A stretch of 29,521 nucleotides of DNA from Prorocentrum cordatum (GCA_963575745.1 CAUYUJ010021037.1:698057-727577), one strand, 5' to 3'; counted from the first letter of the stretch, positions 1 to 9,780 are shown. Made by a program: numbers and translations. The notes: generated by a model not told the origin, from the letters alone.

Positions 1-325
1 CCCTGGACGGGAGGGAGGGGCACGAAACCGTGTAAATAGTATGGGTTCCCGATACCCTCCTCGCTCAGGCGGGGCCTCCCTGGAGGGGTGGGAGGGGCAC
101 GAAACCATGTAAATAGTATGGGTTTCCGATACCCTCCTCGCTCAGGCGGGGCCTCCCCAGAGGGGAGGGAGGAGCACGAAACCATGTAAATAGTATGGGT
201 TTCCGATACCCTCCTCGCTCAGGCGGGGCCTCCCTGGAGGGGTGGGAGGGGCACGAAACCATATAAATAGTATGGGTGTCCGATACCCTCCTCGCTCAGA
301 CGGGGCCTCCCTGGAGTGGTGGGAG
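1..325. repeat. 77-bp minisatellite, about 4 copies
   Basis: The landmark CTCAGGCGGGGCC, with one base changed in the last copy, recurs at 64, 141, 218 and 295, giving an exact 77-bp spacing. Each unit holds GGGAGGGGCACGAAACC, an AAATAGTATGGG segment and CCGATACCCTCCTCGCTCAG. Copies differ by only a few substitutions, so the array is young or homogenised. It runs off the left edge of the window, so its true copy number is unknown. It decays into GGTGGGAGG-type sequence after about 325. No function is apparent. Confidence 0.93.
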
Positions 326-595
326 AGGTGGGAGGCGGGAGGGAAAAGGAGAGGATGTTCTGGGAAAACAAGAAACCCACCCAGGATGCGGGGAATTACA
401 AAAACCTCTGGCGTCACGACTCTTTCATGATGTGGCTCCTCGGTGCTATTGGTCCCCTGCCATGGACGGATCTTCTTCTTATTATTCAATCGTATTATTA
501 TTCTTGCTGTTATCATTCATCATCGTCGTCGTCGCCGTCCTGATCTTTCTTCTCCTCTCCCTCCCGACCCCTCCTCTCGACTTCTGGTCGTCGCC
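326..595. other. Non-coding transition sequence
   Basis: This stretch begins as decayed minisatellite (GGTGGGAGAGGTGGGAGGCGGG). It passes through apparently unique sequence to a short ATC/GTC triplet run near 515-540 and a C/T-rich segment. Open frames here are short, overlap on both strands and match nothing I recognise. I see no supported gene. Confidence 0.6.
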
Positions 596-670
596 CTGCT
601 CCTCCTCCTCGTCCTCCTCCTCCTCGTCCTCCTCCTCCTCCCCCTCCTCCTCCGCCTCCCCCTCCTCCCT
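596..670. repeat. TCC/GTCC triplet microsatellite
   Basis: Imperfect CCT repeats are interrupted by GTC and CGC triplets, giving a pyrimidine-only + strand of about 75 bp. Translated frames here are pure Ser, Leu or Pro (or Glu/Gly on the other strand). That explains the ORFs crossing it without any gene. Confidence 0.95.
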
Positions 671-1060
671 GAATTCCCCCCAATGCCTTCCCCTGCGCCG
701 GGCCTTCATCCTGGGCTGCTTTTCTGGAGGCCACTATGGCCCGACAATAGTGGAATCCCAGAAGTCCAACACGTGGAAACACCCGCCGTCGCGAGCTCCT
801 CGCGACGCCGGAAATCTGCGTGTGCGTACCGTCGGCGCCCCTCGCAGGCGGAACGCCCATCTTTGTGCGCAATCTAGCGGGGTCTGAACACCTCGGTCGC
901 GACCCCATTGATATATCCAGGGCAATTTTTAATACATCGGATATTTTTCACATTCAAAATGCAGGAATAAGCTTATGCATGAACTCATCGTTGTTTTTGC
1001 GACTGAATTCCTGCATCTTTAATACATGAGCCGCACGCGGAGCATGTATACAAACGGCAC
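671..1060. other. Unique AT-richer segment with inverted repeat
   Basis: Apparently single-copy sequence. The part from about 905 is noticeably AT-richer than its surroundings. It contains an inverted repeat: ATGCAGGAAT at 959-968 and its exact complement ATTCCTGCAT at 1007-1016. Next to the left arm is the perfect palindrome ATAAGCTTAT (967-976). No coding frame is convincing. The hairpin loop of 38 nt could be incidental. Confidence 0.6.
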
Positions 1061-1197
1061 TGTATGTATGTATGTATGTATGTATGTATGTATGCGTGCA
1101 AGTACGTAAGTAAGTAAGTCAGTATGCATGTATGTATGTATATATTTATGTATGTATGTATGTATGTCTGTATGTATGCATGCATGCATGTATGTGA

Positions 1198-1228
<31 letters not shown>

Positions 1229-1248
1229 TGTATGTATGTATGTATGTA
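1061..1248. repeat. TATG tetranucleotide microsatellite (left)
   Basis: Nearly 190 bp of (TATG)n, perfect at both ends and degenerate in the middle (GTAAGTAAG, TGCATGCATGCA). The repeated Met-Tyr-Val-Cys frames on the + strand and Ile-His-Thr-Tyr frames on the - strand are simply this repeat translated. It abuts the 444-bp satellite array at about 1250. Confidence 0.97.
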
Positions 1249-1570
1249 CGCCGCCGGCTTGCCAAGCATTGCGCGCCGCCTGGCTGTCCGTCCGTCAGTC
1301 TGTCTGTCTGTCTTCCCGGCTCTCTGAGCCGCGGCGCTTTGAGCTTCTTAGCTCGGGGACTCGTCGGCCACCGCCGCCCTCTCCCTTGCCGGTGGCCCTG
1401 ACGAGGTTGGGGGAGAGGGTGCCGAAACGCGCCCAGAGTCCAGCAAGGGATGAGGATGCAAACCCGACTTGTCTGGCTGATGCTCTGGGGGGGCCTGTGC
1501 TCAGGGGAGGCTGCAGTACCGCTCAACGATGTGCTGTTTAACCGAACCTGCAGGGCGGGCCCTTGCTCAA

Positions 1571-1590
1571 ATCCGTGCTTCGGTGCGGAT
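1571..1590 (+). other. UUCG-tetraloop hairpin, one per satellite unit
   Basis: The 20-mer ATCCGTGCTTCGGTGCGGAT, read as + strand RNA, folds into an 8-bp stem (six Watson-Crick pairs and two G-U pairs) closed by C(UUCG)G, known as an exceptionally stable tetraloop. On the - strand the two wobbles become A-C mismatches. Exact copies lie at 1571, 2017, 2447, 2889, 3332, 3779, 4224, 4324 (in the duplicated block), 4757, 5195, 5637, 6075 and 6516. The copy in the last unit (6973-6992) is disrupted. The pairing is visible directly; a role as RNA is inference. Confidence 0.7.
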
Positions 1591-4180
1591 CGTAAGCGCG
1601 CCTCGTCTCCGTCGTCGTCGTCGTCGTCGGCGTCGTCGTGGTCGTGTTGCGTGTCGCTCTGCTCGGGATTCTGTTTCCCTTATGCACTGACCACCCACTT
1701 GGCTTGCCAGGCATTGCGCGCCGCCTGGCTGTCCGTCCGTCCGTCCGTCTGTCTGTCTTCCCGACTCTCTGAGCCGCGGCGCGTTGAGCTTCTTAGCTCG
1801 GGGACGCGTCGGCCACCGCCGCCCTCTCCCTTGTCGGTGGCTCTGACGAGGTTGGGGGAGAGGGTGCCGAAACGCGCCCAGAGTCCAGCACGGCATGAGG
1901 GTGCAAACCCGACTTGTCTGGCTGATGCTCTGGGGGGGCCTGTGCTCAGGGGAGGCTGCAGTACCGCTCAACGATGTGCTGTTTAACCGAACCTGCAGGG
2001 TGGGCCCTTTTCCCAAATCCGTGCTTCGGTGCGGATCGTAAGCGCGCCTCGTCTCCGTCGTCGGCGTCGTCGTGGTCGTGGTGCGTCTTGCTCTGCTCGA
2101 GATTCTGTCTCTCTTATGCAGTGACCACTCACTTGGTTTGCCAGGCATTGCACGCCGCCTGGCTGTCCGTCCGTCCGTCCGTCTGTCTGTCTTCCCGGCT
2201 CTCTGAGCCGCGGCGCTTTGAGCTTCTTAACTCGGGGACGCGTCGGCCACCGCCGCCCTCTCCCTTGTCGGTGGCCCTGACGATGTTGGGGGAGAGGGTG
2301 CCGAAACGCGCCCAGAGTCCAGCAAGGCATGAGGGTGCAAGCCCCCTTGTCTGGTGATGCTCTGGGGGGGCCTGTGCTCAGGGGAGGCTGCAGCACCGCG
2401 CAACGATGTGCTGTTTACCGAACCTGCAGGGTGGGCTGTTTCCCAAATCCGTGCTTCGGTGCGGATCGTAAGCGCGCCTCGTCTCCGTCGTCGTCGTCGT
2501 CGGCGTCGTCGTGGTCGTGGTGCGTGTTGCTCTGCTCGGGATTCTGTTTCCCTTATGCAGTGACCACCCACTTGGCTTGCCAGGCATTGCACGCCGCCTG
2601 GCTGTCCGTCCGCGTCTGTCTGTCTGTCTTCCCGGCTCTCTGAGCCGCGGCGCTTTGAGCTTCTTAGCTCGGGGACGCGTCGGCCACCGCCGCCCTCTCC
2701 CTTGTCGGTGGCCCTGACGAGGTTGGGGGAGAGGGTGCCGAAACGCGCCCAGAGTCCAGCAAGGCATGAGGGTGCAAGCCCCCCTTGTCTGGCTGATGCT
2801 CTGGGGGGGCCTGTGCTCAGGGGAGGCCGCAGCACCGCTCAACGATGAGAGCTGTTTAACCGAACCTGCAGGGTGGGCTCTTTCCCAAATCCGTGCTTCG
2901 GTGCGGATCGTAAGCGCGCCTCGTCTCCGTCGTCGTCGTCGTCGGCGTCGTCGTGGTCGTGGTGCGTGTTGCTCTGCTCGGATTCTGTTTCCCTTATGCA
3001 GTGACCACCCACTTGGCTTGCCAGGCATTGCGCGCCGCCTGGCTGTCCGTCCGTCCGTGTCTGTCTGTCTGTCTTTCCCGGCTCTCTGAGCCGCGGCGCT
3101 TTGAGCTTCTTAGCTCGGGGACGCGTCGGCCACCGCCGCCCTCTCCCTTGTCGGTGGCCCTGACGAGGTTGGGGGAGAGGGTGCCGAAACGCGCCCAGAG
3201 TCCAGCACGGCATGAGGGTGCAAACCCCACTTGTCTGGCTAATGCTCCGGGGGGCCTGTGCTCAGGGGAGGCTGCAGTACCGCTCAACGATGTGCTGTTT
3301 AACCGAACCTGCAGGGTGGGCCCTTTCCCAAATCCGTGCTTCGGTGCGGATCGTAAGCGCGCCTCGTCTCCGTCGTCGTCGTCGTCGGCGTCGTCGTGGT
3401 CGTGGTGCGTGTTGCTCTGCTCGGGATTCTGTTTCCCTTATGCAATGACAACCCACTTGGCTTGCCAGGCATTGCGCGCCGCCTGGCTGTCCGTCCGTCC
3501 GCGTGTCTGTCTGTCTGTCTTCCCGGCTCTCTGAGCCGCGGCACTCTTAAGCGTCTTAGCTCAGGAACCCGTCGGCGACCGCCGACCTCTCCCTTGCCGG
3601 TGGCCCTGACGAGCTTTGGGGGGAAGGTGCCGAAACGCGCCCAAACTCCAGCAAGGCATGAGGGTGCAAACCCGACTTGTCTGGCTGATGCTTTGGGGGG
3701 GCCTGTGTTCAGGGGAGGCTGCAACACCGCTCAACGATGTGCTGTTTGACCGAACCTGTAGGGTGGGCCCTTTCCCGAATCCGTGCTTCGGTGCGGATCG
3801 TCTGCGCGCCTCGTCTCCGTCGTCGTCGTTGTCGTCGGCGTCGTCGTGGTCGTGGTGCGTGTTGCTCTGCTCGGATTCTGTTTCCCTTATGCAGTGACCA
3901 CCCACTTGGCTTGCCAGGCATTGCACGCCGCCTGGCTGTCCGTCCGTCCGTCCGTCTGTCTGTCTTCCCGGCTCTCTGAGCCGCGGCGCTTTGAGCTTCT
4001 TAACTCGGGGACGCGTCGGCCACCGCCGCCCTCTCCCTTGTCGGTGGCCCTGACGAGGTTGGGGGGGGAGGGTGCCAAAACGCGCCCAGAATCCAGCAAG
4101 GCATGAGGGTGCAAACCCGACTTGTCTGGCTGATGCTCTGGGGGGGCCTGTGCTCAGGGGAGGCCGCAACACCGCTCAAC

Positions 4181-4380
4181 GATGTGCTGTTTAACCGACC
4201 CTGCAGGGTGGGCCCTTTCCCAAATCCGTGCTTCGGTGCGGATCGTAAGCGCGCCTCGTCTCCGTCGTCGGCGTCGTCGTGATGTGCTGTTTAACCGACC
4301 CTGCAGGGTGGGCCCTTTCCCAAATCCGTGCTTCGGTGCGGATCGTAAGCGCGCCTCGTCTCCGTCGTCGGCGTCGTCGT
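4181..4380. repeat. Perfect 100-bp tandem duplication in satellite unit 7
   Basis: Bases 4181-4280 and 4281-4380 appear identical over all 100 positions. Both begin GATGTGCTGTTTAACCGACC and end in the GTC triplet run, so the UUCG hairpin is doubled. Other units are clearly diverged from one another, so this duplication is recent. The downstream junction lies in GTC repeats, which fits slippage or unequal exchange. Confidence 0.93.
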
Positions 4381-4914
4381 GGTCGTGGTGCGTGTTGCTT
4401 TGCTCGGGATTCTGTTTCCCTTATGCAGTGACCACCCACTTGGTTTGCCAGGCATTGCGCGCCGCCTGGCTGTCCGTCCGTCCGTCCGTCTGTCTGTCTT
4501 CCCGGCTCTCTGAGCCGCGGCGCTTTGAGCTTCTTAGCTCGGGGACGCGTCGGCCACCGCCGCCCTCTCCCTTGTCGGTGGCCCTGACGAGGTTGGGGGA
4601 GAGGGTGCCGAAACGCGCCCAGAGTCCAGCAAGGGATGAGGGTGCAAACCCGACTTGTCTGGCTGATGCTCTGGGGGGGCCTGTGCTCAGGGGAGGCTGC
4701 AGCACCGCTCAACGATGAGCTGTTTAACCGAACCTGCAGGGTGGGCTGTTTCCCAAATCCGTGCTTCGGTGCGGATCGTAAGCGCGCCTCGTCTCCGTCG
4801 TCGTCGTCGTCGGCGTGGTCGTGGTGCGTGTCGCTCTGCTCGGGATTCTGTTTCCCTTATGCACTGACCACCCACTTGGCTTGCCAGGCATTGCACGCCG
4901 CCTGGCTGTCCCGT

Positions 4915-5100
4915 CCGTACGTCTTGTCGTCCGTCTGTCTTCCCGCCTCCCTGAGCCGCGGCGCTTTGAAGCTGTCTTACTCGGACGCGCCGGCCACCAG
5001 CCGCCTCTCCCTTGCTGGCCCTGACGAGGTTGGGGGAGGGGTGGCCGAAACGGGCCCAGAGTCCAAAGGCATGAGTGTGGCAAGCCACCCTTGTCCCTGG
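4915..5100. other. Locally rearranged satellite segment
   Basis: In unit 9 the stretch from the CCGT run to the CCTTGTCCCTGG segment has many small insertions and deletions relative to every other unit. Examples are CCGTACGTCTTGTCG, a CAGCCGCC insertion and the loss of GGTGG. The flanking sequence is normal. This may be real local decay or a patch of lower base quality. Confidence 0.6.
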
Positions 5101-7104
5101 CTGATGCTCTGGGGGGGCCTGTGCTCAGGGGAGGCTGCAGCACCGCTCAACGATGTGCTGTTTAACCGAACCTGCAGGGTGGGACCTTTCCCAAATCCGT
5201 GCTTCGGTGCGGATCGTAAACGCGCCTCGTCTCCGTCGTCGTCGTCGTCGGCGTCGTCGTGGTCGTGGTGCGTGTTTCTCTGCTCGGGATTCTGTTTCCC
5301 TTACGCAGTGACCACCCACTTGGCTTGCCAGGCATTGCACGCCGCCTGGCTGTCCGTCCGTCCGTCTGTCTGTCTGTTTTCCCGGCTCTCTGAGCCGCGG
5401 CGCGTTGAGCTTCTTAGCTCGGGGACGCGTCGGCCACCGCCGCCCTCTCCCTTGTCGGTGGCCCTGACGAGGTTGGGGGAGAGGGTGCCGAAACGCGCCC
5501 AGAGTCCAGCACGGCATGAGGGTGCAAACCCCACTTGTCTGGCTAATGCTCTGGGGGGGCCTGTGCTCAGGGGAGGCTGCAGTACCGCTCAACGATGTGC
5601 TGTTTAACCGAACATGCAGGGTGGGCCCTTTCCCAAATCCGTGCTTCGGTGCGGATCGTAAGCGCGCCTCGTCTCCGTCGTCGTCGTCGTCGGCGTCGTC
5701 GTGGTCGTGGTGCGTGTTGCTCTGCTCGGGATTCTGTTTCCCTTATGCAGTGACCACCCACTTGGCTTGCCAGGCATTGCACGCCGCCTGGCTGTCCGTC
5801 CGTCTGTCTGTCTGTCTTCCCGGCTCTCTGAGCCGCGGCGCCTTGAGCTTCTTAGCTCGGGGACGCGTCGGCCACCGCCGCCCTCTCCATTGTAGGTGGC
5901 CCTGACGAGGTTGGGGGAGAGGGTGCCGAAACCCGCCCAGAGTCCAGCAGGGCATGAGGGTGCAAGCCCGACTGGTCTGGCTGATGCTCTGGGGGGGCCT
6001 GTGCTCAGGGGAAGTTGCAGCACCGCTCAACGATGTGCTGTTTAACCGAACCTGCTGGGTGGGCCCTTTCCCAAATCCGTGCTTCGGTGCGGATCGTAAG
6101 CGCGCCTCGTCTCCGTCGTCGTCGTCGTCGGCGTCGTCGTGGTCGTGGTGCGTGTTGCTCTGCTCGGGATTATGCTTCCCTTATGCAGTGACCACCCACT
6201 TGGCTTGCCAGGCATTGCGCGCCGCCTGGCTGTCCGTCCGTCCGTCTGTCTGTCCACTTTCCGGCTCTCCTGAGCCATAGCGCTTTGAGCTTCTTAACTC
6301 GGGACGCTCGGCACGAGCCGCCCTCTTCCCTTGTCGGTGGCCCTGACGAGGTTGGGGGAGAGGGTGCCGAAACGCGCCCAGAGTCGAGCAAGGCATGAGG
6401 GTGCAAACCCGACTTGTCTGGCTGATGCTCTGGGGGAGCCTGTTCTCAGGGGAGGCTGCAGCACCGCTCAACGATATGCTGTTTAACCGAACCTGCAGGG
6501 TGGGCCCTTTCCCGAATCCGTGCTTCGGTGCGGATCGTCTGCGCGCCTCGTATCCGTCGTCGTCGTCGTCGTTGTCGTCGGCGTCGTCGTGGTCGTGGTG
6601 CGTGTTGCTCTGCTCGGGACTTGTTTCCCTAATGCAGTGACCACCCGCTTGGATTGCCAGTCGTTGCACTCCTCCTGGCTTTCCGTTTGTCCGTCCGTTC
6701 GTCTGTTTGTTTCTCTTCCCGGCTCTTTGAGCCGCGGCGTTTTGAGCTTCTTAGCTCAGGGACGCGTCGGCCACCGCCGCCCTCTCCCTTGTCGATGGCC
6801 CTGACGAGGTTGGGGGAGAGGGTGCCGAAACGCGCCCAGAGTCGAGCAAGGCATGAGCGTGCAAACCCGACTTGTCTGGCTGATGCTCTGGGGGAGCCTG
6901 TTCTCAGGGGAGGCTGCAGCACCGCTCAACGATATGCTGTTTTACCGAACCTGCAGGGTGGGCCCTTTTCCGATTCCGTCTTCGGTGCGGATCGTCTGCG
7001 CGCTTCGTCTCCGTTGTCGTCGTCGTCGTTGTCGTCGGCGTCGTCGTGGTCGTGGTGCGTGTTGCTCTGCTCGGGACTTGTTTCCCTGATGCAGTGACCA
7101 CCCA

Positions 7105-7344
7105 CCACCACATACACCCATTCATGCATGCATGTATGTATGTATGTATGTATGTATGTTATTATGTTTTTATGCAGAAAGGCGTTTTTTATGACATTTA
7201 TGTCATTTATGTTTTGTATTTATGTATGTATGGATTGTATGTATGGCTGTATGTATGTATGTATGTTATGTACGTACGTACTTATGTATATGTATGTATG
7301 TATGTACGTATGCCACACACATATGTATGTATATGTATACACAT

Positions 7345-7392
<48 letters not shown>
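7105..7392. repeat. Compound TATG and TA microsatellite (right)
   Basis: TATG runs at about 7133-7160 and 7222-7310 are separated by an AT-rich spacer (7160-7220, GTTTTTATGCAG...GACATTTATG). They are followed by CACACACA and a pure (TA)n run at about 7352-7391. With the block at 1061-1248 it brackets the 444-bp satellite, on the same strand. ORFs crossing it are Met/Tyr/Val/Cys artefacts. Confidence 0.96.
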
Positions 7393-7394
<2 letters not shown>

Positions 7395-7708
7395 CGCTGC
7401 GCGCATGCCCCGGGCGGAATGCATCTCCAAGACCGCGTATCCGTGGAAGCGCCCCCGTATCCAGACCGCGACGTCATGGACATGGATATGATCACCGCTC
7501 GCAATCCTCTCGGGATCCACCAAAAAGGGAGGGTGACCCTGAAGAGGGGGGGCATGAGTTCGATCCGCTGGTGCACCGAGCTGCCGCAAACAGATGCTCC
7601 CTCCGAATGCCCAATCCTATTGGCAACTATTGAGAGCTGCCGGCGGCTGGGGGGCACCTGCTTTGGGCGGTTAGGTGCAAAAGCCGATCGAACTCACACC
7701 CCCCCACT
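7393..7708. other. Unique sequence, no supported gene
   Basis: Apparently single-copy GC-rich sequence between the TA run and a GGA tract. A + strand frame is open through it (GRCAHAPGGMHLQDR..., then MDMDMITARNPLG), but its start lies inside the microsatellite and it runs on into poly-Arg from the GGA tract. I recognise no domain. A small exon cannot be excluded, but nothing in the sequence demands one. Confidence 0.5.
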
Positions 7709-7762
7709 GAGGAGGAGGAGGAGGAGGAGGAGGAGGAGGAGGAGGAGGAGGAGGGAGGAGGA
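7709..7762. repeat. GGA triplet microsatellite
   Basis: About 54 bp of near-perfect GGA repeat. The all-purine + strand explains the poly-Arg/Glu frames and the poly-Ser/Pro/Leu frames on the other strand. Confidence 0.96.
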
Positions 7763-8307
7763 AAAGGATAAGGAAAATGAAGAGGAGGGGGACCCGATCC
7801 ACCCCCCACGTGCGCGGGAAGCGCCTGTCCACACTCCTGGTCGCGGCTGTTCCACGCGGGCTCGGCCGGCACGCTGGGAGCGACAAGCTCGTGGCACAAG
7901 GCCTGCGGGTCACTCTGGAGCGGCGTATGACCGGCACAGGGCCCATAGATACGGCCCCAAAGACACCCCAACACCGCCTCCAAGAAACTCCTGAGAGGTC
8001 TCCCAAGAGATCCCAATAGGCATCCACGAGTCCTTTGACCTACGACCTGTGCACGGTATCGGAATGGGGCGACGGCCACTGGCGTGCCGAATGTATGATT
8101 CTTTTTGAAAAGGGGGCCCGACCACAAGAGACCTTCCACAAGAAACCCAACCCTGAGACCCCAGGGCATCCATGGATTTTTTTGGTGTGGGAGCGCCACG
8201 CCTTCCATAGCAACGCCATCGAAACCCAAGAAACCCAGGGCACCCTGGAGGTGAGCAGGTTGTTTCTTGGCATGGGCCCCCACTGTACGAGGGAGGATGG
8301 AAAGGTA
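7763..8307. other. Unique sequence, no supported gene
   Basis: Apparently single-copy sequence with several overlapping short open frames on both strands, none recognised. There are runs such as CCAAAGACACCCCAACACCGCC, and CAAGAAACCCAACC with related CCAAGAAACCCAGG at about 8139 and 8226. This suggests weak internal repetition similar to the CCAAGATGGC field further right. No promoter, splice or RNA signal stands out. Confidence 0.5.
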
Positions 8308-8310
8308 GGA

Positions 8311-8550
8311 GTTGAGCAGGGACCGACCGTCCCGGCATTCCTATAGTCCTACCACGAAATGTTCTTAGAACCCAAACATGTTCTAATAACGTAAATTAAG
8401 GTTCTTAGAACAGAAACCCGATGTGATAACACAAGACAGGTTCCGCCAGACATGTTCTGCGAACATTGCGCGGAAACCACAACAAAAAGGTTCTTGTAAT
8501 ACTTTTTGGTAGGGCTACAGGCGAGCCAGGACGCTTCGCCGCTGCTTGAA
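8311..8550. mobile_element. MITE-like element, copy 1
   Basis: A 240-bp element homologous along its length to 11057-11297. It starts GTTGAGCAGGGACCGACCG and ends CGCTTCGCCGCTGCTTGAA. The two ends are imperfect terminal inverted repeats of about 62 bp; the clearest paired segments are CGTCC..GGC, CCTACCA/TGGTAGG and AGAACC/GGTTCT. It is flanked by GGA on both sides (8308-8310 and 8551-8553), a possible 3-bp target duplication. Homology between the copies stops exactly at these edges. There is no coding capacity, so transposition would need an enzyme encoded elsewhere. The superfamily is unclear. Confidence 0.75.
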
Positions 8551-8589
8551 GGAGGCATCCCGAGCGGCGGGACGAGCGGGGGCAGAGGA

Positions 8590-8917
8590 GCGCGAGGAGG
8601 AGGAGGAGGAGGAGGAGGAGGAGGAGGAGGAGAGGAGGAGGAGGAGGAGGAGGAGGGGGACGAGGAGACGGCCGAGCCGACTCGGGACCCCTGGCGGCGG
8701 ATCGAGGTCAAGGAGGAGGGGGGGAGGAGGAGGAGGAGGAGAGGAGAGGAGGAGGAGGAGGAGGAGGAGGAGGAGAGGAGGAGGAGGAGGAGGAGGAGGA
8801 GGAGGAGGAGGAGGAGGAGGAGGAGGAGAGGGGGGGGGAGAGGAGGGGGAGGAGGAGGAGGAGGAGGGGGAGGAGGAGGAGGAGGAGGAGGGGGGGGAGG
8901 AGGGGGGGCTGCGAGGA
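8590..8917. repeat. Long GGA purine tract
   Basis: About 330 bp, almost wholly purine on the + strand, mainly GGA with G-run interruptions; the main break is at about 8660-8705 (GACGGCCGAGCCGACTCGGG). Translated frames are poly-Glu, poly-Gly/Glu and poly-Arg, so long ORFs here are not evidence of genes. Such mirror-symmetric purine tracts can form triplex (H-DNA) structures. Confidence 0.95.
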
Positions 8918-9014
8918 CGCCGCGTGCCCTTCCAGTGCAGGGCCTCCCTCGCGGCTCCAGGCGCTCACAGACAGGCTGCGGCCGCTGCTGATGGGTCAGA
9001 GCACAAAAGGCCAG
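8918..9014. other. Unique spacer between purine and pyrimidine tracts
   Basis: About 97 bp of mixed sequence (CTGCGAGGACGCCGCG...CAGGCTGCGGCCGCTGCTG) separates the GGA tract from the TCC tract. It would be the loop if the two complementary tracts paired. No gene is seen. Confidence 0.6.
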
Positions 9015-9103
9015 CCTCCCTCCCTCCCTCTCCCTCCTCCCTCCTCCTCCTCCTCCCCTTCTTCTCCTCCTCCTCCTCCTCCTCCTCCTCGGCCCCCTCC
9101 CCA
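9015..9103. repeat. TCC/CCTC pyrimidine tract
   Basis: About 90 bp of CTCC and TCC repeats, pyrimidine-only on the + strand. It is complementary in kind to the GGA tract 100 bp upstream. Confidence 0.94.
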
Positions 9104-9414
9104 GCTCACCAATAACCAGCCTCGAACTCATCCCTACCCCTGAGGTGGGCGAGCAGAAAGCGAGGACAGCTTCGGGGGTGCGCCCTCAGACACTGAGGGA
9201 ACCCCTTGACATCGGCATCGAGGTCACGCGATGTCAAACACGGGGATCGGGATATGCTTCAAACTGGTACGAACAGCTCCAAGACGCACACCTGCCGTGG
9301 TGGGGTGCTCCGTCAAACTAAGCACCCGAGCCCCGAGCCATCCCCGCCCCTGGCAGGGTGGATACTATCATGCGGCCAAATCTTTCTCCCCATCCGAGGT
9401 CGTGCACGGCGACA
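9104..9414. other. Unique sequence, no supported gene
   Basis: Mixed-composition, apparently single-copy sequence. A short imperfect direct repeat is visible: GACATCGGCATCGAGGTC near 9208 and CGCGATGTC downstream. Open frames are short and overlapping, with nothing recognisable. Confidence 0.5.
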
Positions 9415-9575
9415 ACAAAACGGAAAACCGACCGAACCGACAACGAAACCGAAACCGACCGCAATCGACAGGCCGAGACGGGCCTCGAAGTGCGCAACGA
9501 CGCGGCAACGACACCACAAACGACCGAACCGAAACGACCAAACGCAACCGACTGCGACGCCGCCGAACCGACCCC
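9415..9575. repeat. Degenerate ACCGA/AACGA simple repeat
   Basis: About 160 bp built of AACCGACC, GAAACCGAAACC and CGACAACG permutations, nearly free of T on the + strand. It resembles a decayed ACCGAA hexamer. It produces Thr/Glu/Arg/Asn-rich frames on + and Phe/Val/Ser/Arg-rich frames on -, not a convincing protein. Confidence 0.8.
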
Positions 9576-9780
9576 GTGCTTGGAGGCCTGGAAATTGGCA
9601 CCAACACACGGGGCTGCCTCCACCAGGGGAATATGATCCTCGACTGTGGTGTTGGCGGTAATCCCACCAACTCTCTGGGCTTAGGTGGTATAGCGCGTTT
9701 GTTTTTCTCCTTTCCACTGAAACCCCTTCCCCTACCCCCTCCCCTGGGCCTGGACGGGGCGCGCCGCGAGGCGTTAGAAC
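9576..9780. other. Unique sequence with C-rich segment
   Basis: No gene is seen. A pyrimidine-rich stretch (9705-9750, CTCCTTTCCACTGAAACCCCTTCCCC) precedes CTGGACGGGGCGCGCC. A weakly similar inverted counterpart (GGCGCGTCCAGGATGGGGGGAGGGG) lies near 28715-28742. This may reflect a shared repeat, but the match is short and low-complexity. Confidence 0.45.

Larger units (their letters stand above)
1256..7104. repeat. Satellite array: 13 units of about 444 bp
   Basis: The landmark GGCTTGCCAGGCATTG, or a close variant, starts units at 1256, 1701, 2135, 2574, 3015, 3459, 3908, 4442, 4878, 5322, 5764, 6202 and 6651. Spacings are 434-449 bp, except 534 bp for the unit carrying an internal 100-bp duplication. 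Within a unit the order is: a GCCAGGC/GCCTGGC hairpin; a CCGT/CTGT tetranucleotide run; a CGGCTC/GAGCCG hairpin; a GC-rich block; GTTGGGGGAGAGGGTGCCG; GATGCTCTGGGGGGGCC; a CAGCAC/GTGCTG hairpin; a UUCG-capped hairpin; a GTC triplet run; and TTATGCAGTGACCACCCACTT. The last two units (from 6202) share private variants and are the most diverged. The array starts and stops at the same phase, between two TATG blocks. I do not recognise the family. Confidence 0.95.

Noticed and set aside
7557-7572. A tRNA-like B-box (GAGTTCGATCC)
   Set aside because: No matching A-box at the right distance and no cloverleaf can be drawn, so neither a tRNA nor a tRNA-derived SINE is supported.
7128-7994. A 288-codon + frame as a gene
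   Set aside because: It starts in TATG repeats, crosses the TA run and ends through GGA. Only the middle 100 residues are non-repetitive, and they are unrecognised.
8349-9131. Poly-Pro/Ser/Leu and poly-Glu/Gly frames as proteins
   Set aside because: Direct translation of GGA/TCC tracts, open on both strands at once.
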